Source: Bacillota bacterium
GTDB lineage: Bacteria > Bacillota > Syntrophomonadia > Syntrophomonadales > DTU052
Assembly: GCA_029781825.1 (NCBI GenBank)
Contig: JAKOVY010000032.1
Coordinates: forward strand, 23,438 to 87,437
Direction: 5' to 3'
Length of the DNA: 64,000 nt
Shown: positions 46,555-55,037 of the stretch, piece after piece
How positions within the stretch are numbered: position 1 is the first letter of the stretch
Layout of the letters: each line of letters opens with the position of its first letter
Program-made: the position numbers and the translations under genes
Notes under the pieces: model-generated
What the model saw: the letters and a program-made list of their open reading frames with translations, nothing else
Database searches by the model: none
Told to the model about the DNA's origin: nothing

Positions 46555-47404
46555 TCACAACCACGAATGCACTTGTGAGGATCATGGCCATAGCAACCCC
46601 CTGGTTCCAACTATGGTAAAGGTGGTAAAAATCACCGAGGAAACCCCTGATGTCAAGACTTTTTATGTAACCACGGAAGACGGGATTCCTTTCAAGGTTA
46701 TGCCGGGGCAACTGGCTATGGTATCACAGCTGCCGGTGGGTGAGGGGATGTTCTCCGTCTCCTGGCAGGCAGAGGACCACCTCCAGTTTGCCATCAAAAG
46801 GGTGGGACTGTTGACCGAAGCCCTGCACGAAATTGAAGTAGGCCAGACCCTGGGGATCAGAGGCCCTTATGGCAACGGCTTCCCGGTTGATGAGTGCAAG
46901 GGCAAGGATATGCTGTTTATCGGCGGCGGTATCGGCCTGGCGCCTTTGCGTTCCTTTATCAAGTACTGCTTTGCCCATCGCGAGGATTACGGCAAGATCA
47001 CGATCCTGTACGGCGCCCGCAGCTATGATGACCTGTGCTTCAAAAAGGAACTCTTTGAGGAGTGGCCGCAGGTTCCGAACTGCGAGGTTTTTGTAACCAT
47101 TGACAATCCGGAAGAAAAGTGGGACGGCCATGTTGGTTTTGTCCCGGCTTACCTGGAAGAGATCAACCCTTCACCCCAGGGGACCATTGCCGTTACCTGC
47201 GGGCCGCCCATCATGATCAAGTTTGTCCTGCAGGCTTTGGAGAAGATGGGCTTTACCGATGACCAGGTAATAACCACCCTGGAGATGAGAATGAAATGCG
47301 GCATCGGTAAGTGCGGCCGCTGCAACATCGGCAGCGAATTCATCTGCCTGGACGGTCCGGTCTTTACCCTGGCCCAGCTCAAGAAACTGCCTCCAGAGTG
47401 GTAG
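46547..47404 (+). CDS. flxA: FAD/NAD(P)-binding subunit FlxA-like (AsrB/HydG-like)
   Basis: This 285-residue flavoprotein resembles AsrB and dihydroorotate dehydrogenase electron-transfer subunits. It has a ferredoxin-reductase FAD barrel (VMPGQLAMVSQLP), the NAD-binding motif GGGIGLAPLRSFIKY and a C-terminal 2Fe-2S site CGIGKCGRCNIGSEFIC. The N-terminus, HDHNHECTCEDHGH, is unusually rich in His and Cys and may bind metal. It probably takes electrons from NAD(P)H into the complex. The ATG at 46547 has better spacing to AAGGAGG than the TTG at 46544. A terminator follows at once. Confidence 0.87.
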   Translation: MHDHNHECTCEDHGHSNPLVPTMVKVVKITEETPDVKTFYVTTEDGIPFKVMPGQLAMVSQLPVGEGMFSVSWQAEDHLQFAIKRVGLLTEALHEIEVGQTLGIRGPYGNGFPVDECKGKDMLFIGGGIGLAPLRSFIKYCFAHREDYGKITILYGARSYDDLCFKKELFEEWPQVPNCEVFVTIDNPEEKWDGHVGFVPAYLEEINPSPQGTIAVTCGPPIMIKFVLQALEKMGFTDDQVITTLEMRMKCGIGKCGRCNIGSEFICLDGPVFTLAQLKKLPPEW

Positions 47405-47436
47405 TTTCACCTGTTAAAGTTGTTGTTGATCATGAA

Positions 47437-47463
47437 AAGGGTCTCGCCCAATGCGAGACCCTT
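47437..47463 (+). terminator. Terminator of the hdr-flx operon
   Basis: AAGGGTCTCGC and GCGAGACCCTT form an 11-bp stem with loop CCAAT, followed by AAATTTT. Confidence 0.85.
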
Positions 47464-47549
47464 AAATTTTATGCCTATTTCGGGGTTGTGGAGCAGAGAA
47501 AAAGGAGCTTGCGCTCGCCTGTCGTACCGCGGGCAGGGACCGGGATGGA

Positions 47550-47690
47550 TTAGCGGGCAAAGATCTCAGGACCAAATAGATAACCCAGGTAGAAAACTAG
47601 AACAATGGCAACTATGTGCAAGATCCACCACCCGGTCTGGAGAAATCCCCAGGTTTTCAGGTCATACCGGTTGCTGATCTGCTCGCTCAA
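47550..47690 (-). CDS. Small membrane protein, 46 residues
   Basis: This minus-strand ORF is below the track's size limit. It starts with TTG at 47690 behind GGGGGTG (revcomp AAAAGGGGGTGCACC TTG). The sequence has a short soluble start (SEQISNRYDLKTW), one membrane helix (WILHIVAIVLVFYLGYLFG) and ends PEIFAR. I do not recognise its function. The sensible hydrophobic profile and ribosome site argue for a real gene, placed divergent to the next enzyme and convergent with flxA. Confidence 0.68.
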   Translation of the reverse strand: MSEQISNRYDLKTWGFLQTGWWILHIVAIVLVFYLGYLFGPEIFAR

Positions 47691-47866
47691 AGGTGCACCC
47701 CCTTTTAATCCGTTTTGCAGCAATGGTTTACTCTCCCATAGATTTTCCCTTATTGTTGTTATTTTATGTTATGGATGATTCCCCATCGGGGTTTACAAAG
47801 TGCGGAGCATGAATACAATAAAAACGTATAAGTACACAAAATTGTGCACAAGAAGGAGGCATTCTG

Positions 47867-49114
47867 ATGGATTCAACCAAGTACAGCCAGGCCGATTTTG
47901 CCTCTATTGAAGGAAAGGACATCATGGAACGAGCCGCAATCTTTGCGGAGTTCTTGGATGATACCAGGAAGCGGCGCCATCTTCAGTATCGGCGGGTTTC
48001 CCTCTCCGGTTCTGCACCGGTAATGCAGGTACTGGATCCCTATACCGGGCAGATACGTGAAATGATATACTTCGGTTCCAATGATTATCTGAACCTGACC
48101 CGTCACCCCCGAGTGATAAAAGCGGGGCATGAAGCCCTGGACAAGTATGGCGCCGGCGCCGGCAGCGTGCCGCTTCTGGGAGGAACCCTGGATATCCATG
48201 TGCGGCTTGAGGAGGAGTTGGCCCGCTTTAAAGGGTGTGAAGCCGCCATGATTTACACCTCCGGATTTGGCTCCAATGCCGGGACCCTGATATCCCTGCT
48301 GCAGAAAGAAGACTGTGCAATCCTGGATATGTTGGTTCACGCCTCGATAGTTGACGGTTGTATCAATACCAACATCCGGTATTTCAGCCACAACAACATG
48401 GAATCTCTGGAAAGGGTGCTCAAACGCAGCCAGGATAAGTACCGGACCAAGCTGGTGGTGGTGGACGGGGTATATTCAATGGATGGAGATATTGCCAAAC
48501 TGGATCAGATAGTGGAGCTGGCCCATCACTACGGTGCTTACGTAATGGTTGATGAAGCCCACGCTACCGGTGTTATCGGAGAAAACGGGCGGGGAACCCC
48601 GGAGCACTTCCACCTCGAGGGAAAGGTTGACATCGTGGCCGGGACCTTGTCCAAGGCTTTGGGAGCTGTGGGAGGCTTTATTGCCGCCAGCAAGCCATTG
48701 GTGGATCTGATCAGGTTCTATTCCCGCTCCTACATATTCTCGACAGCCATGACCCCGCAGGCGGCAGGTTCGCTTATCGAAGCCCTGAAGGTGATTGAGG
48801 AGGAACCGGAACTGCGCCAAAAGCTCTGGGATAACATCAATTACTTCCGAAAGGGACTTACCACCATCGGTTTTGATATAGGAAATGCTGAGACTGCCAT
48901 ATTCCCGATCATCATCGGCGACGACCTGAAAGTAAAGGAGATCTGTCGGCGCTGTCACGAGGAGAACCTGTACGTAAACCCGGTTGTATACCCGGCTGTG
49001 TCCAAAAAACTCTCCCGCATCAGGATCAGCCTGACCGCCGGGCACACCAAAGAGCACATGGACCGGGCTCTGGATATCCTGGAGAGCCTGGGCAAGGAAT
49101 ACAATATTATCTAG
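47867..49114 (+). CDS. PLP-dependent alpha-oxoamine synthase (KBL/AONS/SPT-like)
   Basis: This 415-residue enzyme condenses an amino acid with an acyl-CoA, losing CO2. It has YFGSNDYLNLTRHPRV, the cofactor DEAHATGVIG and the PLP lysine in GTLSKALGAVGG. Length and motifs fit 8-amino-7-oxononanoate synthase, 2-amino-3-ketobutyrate ligase or serine palmitoyltransferase. No biotin or threonine genes are near, so the substrate is undecided. It is preceded by AAGGAGG and followed by a terminator. Confidence 0.87.
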   Translation: MDSTKYSQADFASIEGKDIMERAAIFAEFLDDTRKRRHLQYRRVSLSGSAPVMQVLDPYTGQIREMIYFGSNDYLNLTRHPRVIKAGHEALDKYGAGAGSVPLLGGTLDIHVRLEEELARFKGCEAAMIYTSGFGSNAGTLISLLQKEDCAILDMLVHASIVDGCINTNIRYFSHNNMESLERVLKRSQDKYRTKLVVVDGVYSMDGDIAKLDQIVELAHHYGAYVMVDEAHATGVIGENGRGTPEHFHLEGKVDIVAGTLSKALGAVGGFIAASKPLVDLIRFYSRSYIFSTAMTPQAAGSLIEALKVIEEEPELRQKLWDNINYFRKGLTTIGFDIGNAETAIFPIIIGDDLKVKEICRRCHEENLYVNPVVYPAVSKKLSRIRISLTAGHTKEHMDRALDILESLGKEYNII

Positions 49115-49123
49115 CTTTTACAG

Positions 49124-49152
49124 GGGAAGAAGGGGGTTGGCTCCTTCTTCCC
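49124..49152 (+). terminator. Terminator after the oxoamine synthase
   Basis: GGGAAGAAGG and CCTTCTTCCC form a 10-bp stem with a nine-base loop, followed by TTTG. Confidence 0.7.
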
Positions 49153-49392
49153 TTTGCTCCCTTGATCCGGTCTGTTTATCCATGTTGAGCCCAAAGATCG
49201 CAGCTTTCCTGTACTCTCTCTTTGCTCCCCAGATCTGTTCTGCTCATGCGCACGCCGTTTAATAGCCAAACACCTTTATCATTTCTTATTGCTCCTTTCA
49301 ATGCGATTCCTTGTATCATCCCGCACTATGTTAAATTATCCTAATTTCTGCTACGATAGAAAAAGCAACAGTTTTCGGGAGGCATATTTCAA

Positions 49393-49809
49393 GTGTCGGT
49401 GCAGGAGATTAGGATCAAGAACGATGGAAAATGGTACGCAGATGACCGTCTTATGTTTCGTATGCCGATTGTCAACCTCTTTGCCACCAACTTGGTGCGG
49501 GATGAAAACGGTCAGTACTTAATACGCCTGAATCAGGAGACCTTTCCCGTGGTTGTGGAGGATGTGCCCTTTTTGGCTGCCGAGGCCTATGTGGATGGGG
49601 GCGCGATCGTTTTTGTCCTGTATGACCAGCAGGAGCTGAGGATTGAGGAAGAGACCCCGGTGGTATTTATCGACGACACTCCCTATCTCAGTTTTAGATG
49701 GGAAAACGATACCCGCATCAGCCGTTCAGCATTTTGGATGGTAAGCAATTTCCTGGTGGAAAGAGACGACCGGGTGTATTTGGTCCCTCCTGGAAAGCTG
49801 CAAGAATAG
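49393..49809 (+). CDS. DUF1285-like protein
   Basis: This 138-residue protein begins EIRIKNDGKWYADD and continues LFATNLVRDENGQYLIRL and VEDVPFLAAEA, the pattern of DUF1285 proteins. No signal peptide or membrane segment is seen. The role is unknown. The GTG start has GGGAGG about nine bases upstream. degV follows 12 bases after the stop, so the two are likely co-transcribed. Confidence 0.78.
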   Translation: MSVQEIRIKNDGKWYADDRLMFRMPIVNLFATNLVRDENGQYLIRLNQETFPVVVEDVPFLAAEAYVDGGAIVFVLYDQQELRIEEETPVVFIDDTPYLSFRWENDTRISRSAFWMVSNFLVERDDRVYLVPPGKLQE

Positions 49810-49821
49810 GGGGAGTATAGC

Positions 49822-50655
49822 ATGATCAGGGTTATTACTGACAGCGGTTGTGACCTCCCGGTGGAGGTGCTGGTGGAAAACCAGATCGAGATGGTGCCTC
49901 TCAAAGTTACTTTCGAGGATGGGCAGAGTTTCCTGGACCGGGTGGAGATAAGCCCCCGGGAATTCAGGGAAAGAATGTACCGCAGCAAGGAACTTCCCAA
50001 GACTGCAGCGCCCGATCCCAATACTTTTATGGAGATTTTTCGCCGCGCATTGAATGAAACGGGAGAAGCAATTTGTGTATGTATTTCATCGGGATTAAGC
50101 AGTACTTACCAGTCCGCTATGCTCGCCCGTGATATGCTGGGGACCGACAAAGTTAAAATCGTCGACTCGCTTTCCGCTTCTCTGGGTGAAGGTATCCTGG
50201 CAATTAGAGCGGCTGAACTGGCCAGGCAGGGACTGCCTCTCGATACCGTGTTCAATATGCTTACCAACTATCGCGACAACCTGAAGACGGTTTTTACCCT
50301 CGATACGCTGGAGAATATAGTCAAGGGGGGACGGCTCACCAAGTTTCAAGGGTTGGTGGGTAATATCCTGGATATCAAACCGTTGTTTCACGGAGTGGAA
50401 GGCAAGGTAGAGGTCCTGGAAAAGCTGAGGGGACGCCGCCGCGCATTGCGCCGGATGATTTCCCTTATCGGAGAGATGTCCAAAGAAGTTGAGAAGTGTG
50501 TCATTGGATTGTCTCATATGGACTGCCTGGAAGAAGTACTGGAACTCAAAAAGGAAATCGAAAGGTTGTATAAACCAGCCAGGATATTAGTCGCTGAGAT
50601 GGGCAGCACCCTTGGCACCTATGCCGGGAAAGGCGGTATAATTATGGCCTTTTAG
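49822..50655 (+). CDS. DegV family fatty-acid-binding protein
   Basis: DegV proteins bind long-chain fatty acids in the cytosol and can present them to the fatty acid kinase FakA. The 277 residues carry VITDSGCDLP near the N-terminus, ISSGLSSTYQSA and the C-terminal SHMDCLEEVLEL. It starts behind GGGGGAG. No fakA is visible next to it. Confidence 0.9.
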   Translation: MIRVITDSGCDLPVEVLVENQIEMVPLKVTFEDGQSFLDRVEISPREFRERMYRSKELPKTAAPDPNTFMEIFRRALNETGEAICVCISSGLSSTYQSAMLARDMLGTDKVKIVDSLSASLGEGILAIRAAELARQGLPLDTVFNMLTNYRDNLKTVFTLDTLENIVKGGRLTKFQGLVGNILDIKPLFHGVEGKVEVLEKLRGRRRALRRMISLIGEMSKEVEKCVIGLSHMDCLEEVLELKKEIERLYKPARILVAEMGSTLGTYAGKGGIIMAF

Positions 50656-50745
50656 GCATCAAAGGGGTAAGACGGTATGAAAGTCTCATCGTGCTCATGC
50701 ACTGGGTTTCACACCGTCTGGGTTTTCCCGATGATGCTATCAGGC

Positions 50746-51621
50746 TTAAAGGTGATACAGGTTCGCCGGTCGGAAGTGCTCCTCAGGAATTGTCAGGGCC
50801 CGGTCGATTTCGGCCAGCATGGCCTCCCGGTCATGAGGCAGCTGACCGGTTATATTCCAGTAGTTGGAAATGTGATCACTTACTACCCAACTGCCGTCGG
50901 CGTTCAGCTCCTGCAGGAGGAGGCGGATTTCTTCAAGGGCCTGGTGCGGACTGAGCAATTGAAAACGGCCTTCCCGGTATTCCTCCCACAGCGGCGTGTT
51001 GGGGACAGGCACCAGGGTTCTCAGCCTGATGAATTCCGGGCTGATGGCGGAAAGCACCCGGGCGCTCTCACGGGCGTGTTCCACCGTCCTTTCCAAACCC
51101 CCGACGCCAACCAGGTAGTATTCGCTCAGTTCGATCCCGGCCTCACGTACCTTGGTTCCGGCGCGAATGATCTGTTCCGAGGTGGTTCCCTTTCTCACCC
51201 TTTCCAGGGTGACATCGTCACCGGTTTCCATTCCCATATGGATGCGTTTCAACCCCGCTTCTCGGAGTCGTTTAAGATCCTCCAGGGATTTCTTGTCAAC
51301 AAAGCGGGCGGCACCGTAGACGGTGATCCGCTCCAGGCGGGGAAAAAGGGTACGGGCGAACTCAAAAATCTGTACCAAATCATCGGTTTTCATTATAATT
51401 GTATTACCGTCGGGCAAAAACAGCGATTTTACCCAGGGGCCGTAATAATCCCGTGCCATCCACAAATCGGCTTTGATCTCGTTAACCGGCCGCAGCCGGA
51501 AACGGGTGCCTTTGTACATATCACAAAAAGTACATTTATTATGGGGGCAACCGATGGTTGCCTGGATCAGCAAACTATTGGCCTCGCTGGGGGGCCTATA
51601 AACAGTACCTTCGTAGCGCAT
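50746..51621 (-). CDS. Radical SAM protein with CX4CX2C motif
   Basis: This 291-residue enzyme binds a 4Fe-4S cluster and S-adenosylmethionine. The cluster motif is CPHNKCTFC, which has four residues between the first two cysteines instead of the usual three. A GMETGD segment and RYEGTVYRPPSEANS start place it in a Firmicute radical SAM family with this spacing. No extra Cys-rich domain is seen and the substrate is unknown. The track starts at 51732, but the ATG at 51621 follows GGAGGTACGAGA. Confidence 0.85.
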   Translation of the reverse strand: MRYEGTVYRPPSEANSLLIQATIGCPHNKCTFCDMYKGTRFRLRPVNEIKADLWMARDYYGPWVKSLFLPDGNTIIMKTDDLVQIFEFARTLFPRLERITVYGAARFVDKKSLEDLKRLREAGLKRIHMGMETGDDVTLERVRKGTTSEQIIRAGTKVREAGIELSEYYLVGVGGLERTVEHARESARVLSAISPEFIRLRTLVPVPNTPLWEEYREGRFQLLSPHQALEEIRLLLQELNADGSWVVSDHISNYWNITGQLPHDREAMLAEIDRALTIPEEHFRPANLYHL

Positions 51622-51810
51622 TCTCGTACCTCCATTTGTGGGTTGTATAGCAGCCAGGTTTCGGCCTGTGATTGGCGAAACTTGATGAGCTAAAGCGCAA
51701 GGGACAGAATTCGGAGCAGGGAATAGATTCACTGGAATTAAAACACCCTTTAAATGCCTACATATAAGATAGCAGAAGACCGACTTTTTGAATAGAGGAG
51801 GGCTGGCGCC

Positions 51811-52350
51811 ATGTACAGAGTTTTCCCGGAGGAGTCCGTACTCGTGATAGTAGATATCCAGGAGAGGTTAATGAGGGTCATGCCTGATCGTGAGCAGGTT
51901 ATACGCAATACCCTGATACTTATGGAATTGGCCAACCAGTTTCAGATCCCGGTAATCGTCACCGAACAGTATCCCAAAGGGTTGGGCCCTACAGTTCCTG
52001 AAATTGCATCGAAACTTCAGGGGAATAAGCTGATGGAAAAGATAACCTTTTCCGCCTGCCCGGAACTCATTGAACTGATAAAGGAGACCGGTCGCTCACA
52101 GGTATTACTGGCAGGAAGCGAGACTCACGTCTGCGTATATCAGACGGTGCGGGATCTGCTTGATGCCGGCTATAAGGTGCAGGTCCCGTGTGATGCGGTA
52201 TGTTCCCGCCGCACCTTAAACCATGAGAACGCGTTATCCCTGATGAGGGAGTTGGGAGCCGTCATAACCAACACCGAAACAGTGGTCTTCGATGTGCTAA
52301 AAATTGCGGGGAGCAAGGAGTTCAAAGTGATGTCGCCACTTGTCAAGTAA
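51811..52350 (+). CDS. Isochorismatase-like cysteine hydrolase
   Basis: This 179-residue protein has the isochorismatase/nicotinamidase fold with Asp in LVIVDIQERL, Lys in YPKGLG and the nucleophile Cys in GSETHVCVYQT. It hydrolyses amides or related bonds in small molecules, but the substrate is unknown. The ATG at 51811 follows GGAGGGCTGGCGCC. The LytTR regulator follows 20 bases later. Confidence 0.88.
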   Translation: MYRVFPEESVLVIVDIQERLMRVMPDREQVIRNTLILMELANQFQIPVIVTEQYPKGLGPTVPEIASKLQGNKLMEKITFSACPELIELIKETGRSQVLLAGSETHVCVYQTVRDLLDAGYKVQVPCDAVCSRRTLNHENALSLMRELGAVITNTETVVFDVLKIAGSKEFKVMSPLVK

Positions 52351-52370
52351 CGCCTTCTGGAGGTTGCGCT

Positions 52371-53156
52371 ATGGCAATTAAAGTTCTGATAATAGATGAT
52401 GATGAGCGGGAAAGGATTGTTCTCCGTTATATCATTGAACAGATGGATGACGTGAAGATAATAGGCGAAGCCAGCAACGGGATCGAAGGAGTGATGCTGG
52501 CCAAGGAAAAGAAACCGGATCTGGTGCTGCTCGACATCTTTATGCCGGAACTGAACGGGATTGAGACTGCCCGCCGTTTGCGGGAACTTCCCCATCCCCC
52601 CTTGTTTGTTTTTGTCACCATGCACGCGGAAAAGGCGGTGGAGGCATTTGAGGTTGGCGCTCTGGATTACATTGTGAAACCCATTGAACCGGGGCGGATA
52701 AGAGAGACTATCGAGAGGGCCAACAGGAGTCTGGCCCATGAGAAGTACATATCAGCCAGGGTAGAGGATAAGCTCCGGGAGCGAATCAACGCCCTGCTAA
52801 GGAGCATGCGGAGGGAAGACATCACCTACACCAAGCTGCCGATCAAGGAGCGGGGTCGGATCATCCTCCTCAATCAGGACGATATAATTTACGCGGAAGC
52901 CCGGGATAAAAAGGTCTACATTTACACCGATGAGGGTGAGTTTGCCTCTACCTATACCCTCAACCAGTTGGAGAACAGGCTGGACAGCACAAAATTCTTC
53001 AGAGTTCATCAGGCTTTTATCGTCAATCTCAACCGGGCTAAGGAGATAGTACCTTTCGGTGAGGGTTCCTATATGATCACTCTGGATGAGAGTGATAAAC
53101 AGATTATATTAAGCCGGGCGCGAGCTCGGGTCTTGAAGAACAAGCTGGGCATATAA
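52371..53156 (+). CDS. LytTR-type response regulator
   Basis: This 261-residue protein has a receiver domain (VLIIDDDERERI, phospho-acceptor Asp in LVLLDIFMPELNG, and the KP pair in YIVKPIEP), a linker helix and a LytTR DNA-binding domain (IIYAEARDKKVYIYT, FFRVHQAFIVNL). It should bind direct-repeat sites and control a small regulon. No histidine kinase is adjacent, so its partner is elsewhere. It starts 20 bases after the hydrolase gene. Confidence 0.92.
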   Translation: MAIKVLIIDDDERERIVLRYIIEQMDDVKIIGEASNGIEGVMLAKEKKPDLVLLDIFMPELNGIETARRLRELPHPPLFVFVTMHAEKAVEAFEVGALDYIVKPIEPGRIRETIERANRSLAHEKYISARVEDKLRERINALLRSMRREDITYTKLPIKERGRIILLNQDDIIYAEARDKKVYIYTDEGEFASTYTLNQLENRLDSTKFFRVHQAFIVNLNRAKEIVPFGEGSYMITLDESDKQIILSRARARVLKNKLGI

Positions 53157-53452
53157 AACGACCGTACATCAGCAGAAATCGACCGAATAGAAGCCAAAAT
53201 ATCAATAGTATTCTCGTTGTCAACCCGTATAAATATTCAAATCAGTAATCGCCGACCCGGATATAACCCGATTTTTTGGGGCAATTTATTACACTTCGTC
53301 TTACTTTTGGGACTACCTTTGTGAAAGAACTAACTATCCCTTATTTTCGACCAAATGGCGGAGAAGATAGTGAAAAATTTAACAATGCCTGATATTATAA
53401 TTATAGCGGATGATCGGACGAAAAAATAAAATAGGAAAGGAGGAGTAGCCCA
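53157..53452. other. Intergenic stretch upstream of the acidic membrane protein
   Basis: Close to 300 bases with no gene. The AT-rich segment before 53453 includes a TATAAT (about 53395) that may be the -10 box for the next gene, but no good -35 box is seen. Confidence 0.45.
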
Positions 53453-53683
53453 ATGAGAGGACGAAACGGTACATACGGGGGGGCGGCAATTGACCCGTAT
53501 GAGGATTTGTACCTGAGGGATGACTTCGAACTCGATGACTTGGAAGATGAAGACGTAGTCACGGTTTATGATGTGGACACCGTGCTCGGCTATACGGTGG
53601 ACATATTCAAGGTCGGTTACCCATTTCTATTTCTGGTAGCTCTCTTTTTGAGCTTGATCTTTATGTTCGGAATGTATTTCTAA
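53453..53683 (+). CDS. Small acidic single-pass membrane protein
   Basis: This 76-residue protein has a very acidic middle (DDFELDDLEDEDVVTV) and a C-terminal membrane helix (YPFLFLVALFLSLIFMFGMYF). It starts behind AAAGGAGGAGTAG and is followed 34 bases later by the AAA ATPase gene. I do not recognise the family. The position suggests a membrane anchor or partner of the ChlI/ChlD-like pair, which is an inference. Confidence 0.72.
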   Translation: MRGRNGTYGGAAIDPYEDLYLRDDFELDDLEDEDVVTVYDVDTVLGYTVDIFKVGYPFLFLVALFLSLIFMFGMYF

Positions 53684-53717
53684 GCGGGATTCGTATGAAC
53701 CGCAGAAGGAGGGCAGA

Positions 53718-54920
53718 ATGAAACCATATTATGCCTTGGCCAGGCATGATGGGAATCAGCCTTTGTTCAACCTGGTGGAAATGTCCATCGTATCGACTCT
53801 GGCTGGTGAACCCCTGCACCTGCATGCCGAAGGTTTGAGAGGAACCGGCAAGACCACCATTATGAGAGCAGCCCGGGAGTTACTGCCCAAGATTACCCGC
53901 ATATCTGGCTGTATCTATAACTGCGACCCTGAAAAACCGCACTGCCCGCTGCACCAGCACATGTCCCGGGAAGAGATCGAGGCATTGGGAACCGAAGAGA
54001 TTGACATGCCTTTCCTCGAAATATCACATTCGGCAAAGGTCGGCACCGTAGCAGGAAGCATTGATCTGGCCAAGATAACTGATGTCAATAACCCTCAAGC
54101 TGCTCTGCTCCCTGGAATCATTCCCCAGGCGCATCGGGGGATAATCTTTATCGATGAGATAAACAGACTTGCTGATACGTCGCCGGAGATTACGGATATC
54201 CTGCTTGATGTTATGGGTAACAAACCGGGGCGCTTACAGATTGAAGAAGCCGGTTTACCAACAGTCGAGCTTACCATACAGGTTTCGGTCTGGGCGGCAT
54301 CCAATCCCGATGAGGATCCGGGGCCGCTGGAGGAAGTCAGAAGGCAGCTTTCAGACCGGTTTGATATGGTTGTTTACATGGGTCGTCCCAGTTCAGTAGA
54401 TGTAGTAGTCAAGATGTTAGAGGGCAGCGACCGTGCCAGACGGGAAGAGATAGATCCCAGAATCTATGAAGCCAAAAACCAAGAGTTTAAGCAGCGTGCC
54501 CTGGAGATGGCCGCAGCCTACAAGGTCACGGAACTTCCTGACTTTTTGCGCAGCTTTATCGCGCGGGTTTACATCAAACACAACCTGGAGAGCATCAGGG
54601 CCATAGAAGCTATTCAGCAAGGGGCTGTTCTGTATAGTATCCTTAAGAAACACAAGCAGATCATGATAAATGATGTTATTGAAATGATTCCTTTGGCCCT
54701 GAAGCACCGGGTTGATGGTGATACCCTGCTTAAGATAATGAATGGGCTGGAGAGCAGGTCATCCCGGGACAGCATTTTGAATATCAAAGACAGGCGAATC
54801 AGCAAAGCTACCAAAGAAAGGGAGGAGACATATTTCGAAAGCGGGGCGCGCCGTCTGAAGGACATGGGGCGCCAGGAGATTATCGCCACCGAGAAGGCAC
54901 TGAACCCCAACGATTTCTGA
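53718..54920 (+). CDS. ChlI/MoxR-like AAA+ ATPase
   Basis: This 400-residue AAA+ protein of the magnesium-chelatase I type has Walker A EGLRGTGKTT, Walker B GIIFIDEINRL and the sensor-1 segment SVWAASNPDED. An extra cysteine-bearing insert, CIYNCDPEKPHCPLHQH, near residue 75 could bind metal. It is followed by a VWA-domain protein, giving an I/D pair as in chelatases and in MoxR-type chaperones. No tetrapyrrole genes are close, so a role in cofactor insertion or stress is possible. Confidence 0.86.
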   Translation: MKPYYALARHDGNQPLFNLVEMSIVSTLAGEPLHLHAEGLRGTGKTTIMRAARELLPKITRISGCIYNCDPEKPHCPLHQHMSREEIEALGTEEIDMPFLEISHSAKVGTVAGSIDLAKITDVNNPQAALLPGIIPQAHRGIIFIDEINRLADTSPEITDILLDVMGNKPGRLQIEEAGLPTVELTIQVSVWAASNPDEDPGPLEEVRRQLSDRFDMVVYMGRPSSVDVVVKMLEGSDRARREEIDPRIYEAKNQEFKQRALEMAAAYKVTELPDFLRSFIARVYIKHNLESIRAIEAIQQGAVLYSILKKHKQIMINDVIEMIPLALKHRVDGDTLLKIMNGLESRSSRDSILNIKDRRISKATKEREETYFESGARRLKDMGRQEIIATEKALNPNDF

Positions 54921-55037
54921 CACTGGTATCCGAGGATATCAGCCTATTACACCTGACAGTTGGATTTCGCAAGTGATTAAGTAACGATTAAAGCAGTTTG
55001 CAGACAATAGTTGGCCGTTCCAGGGGTGAAAGCAATA

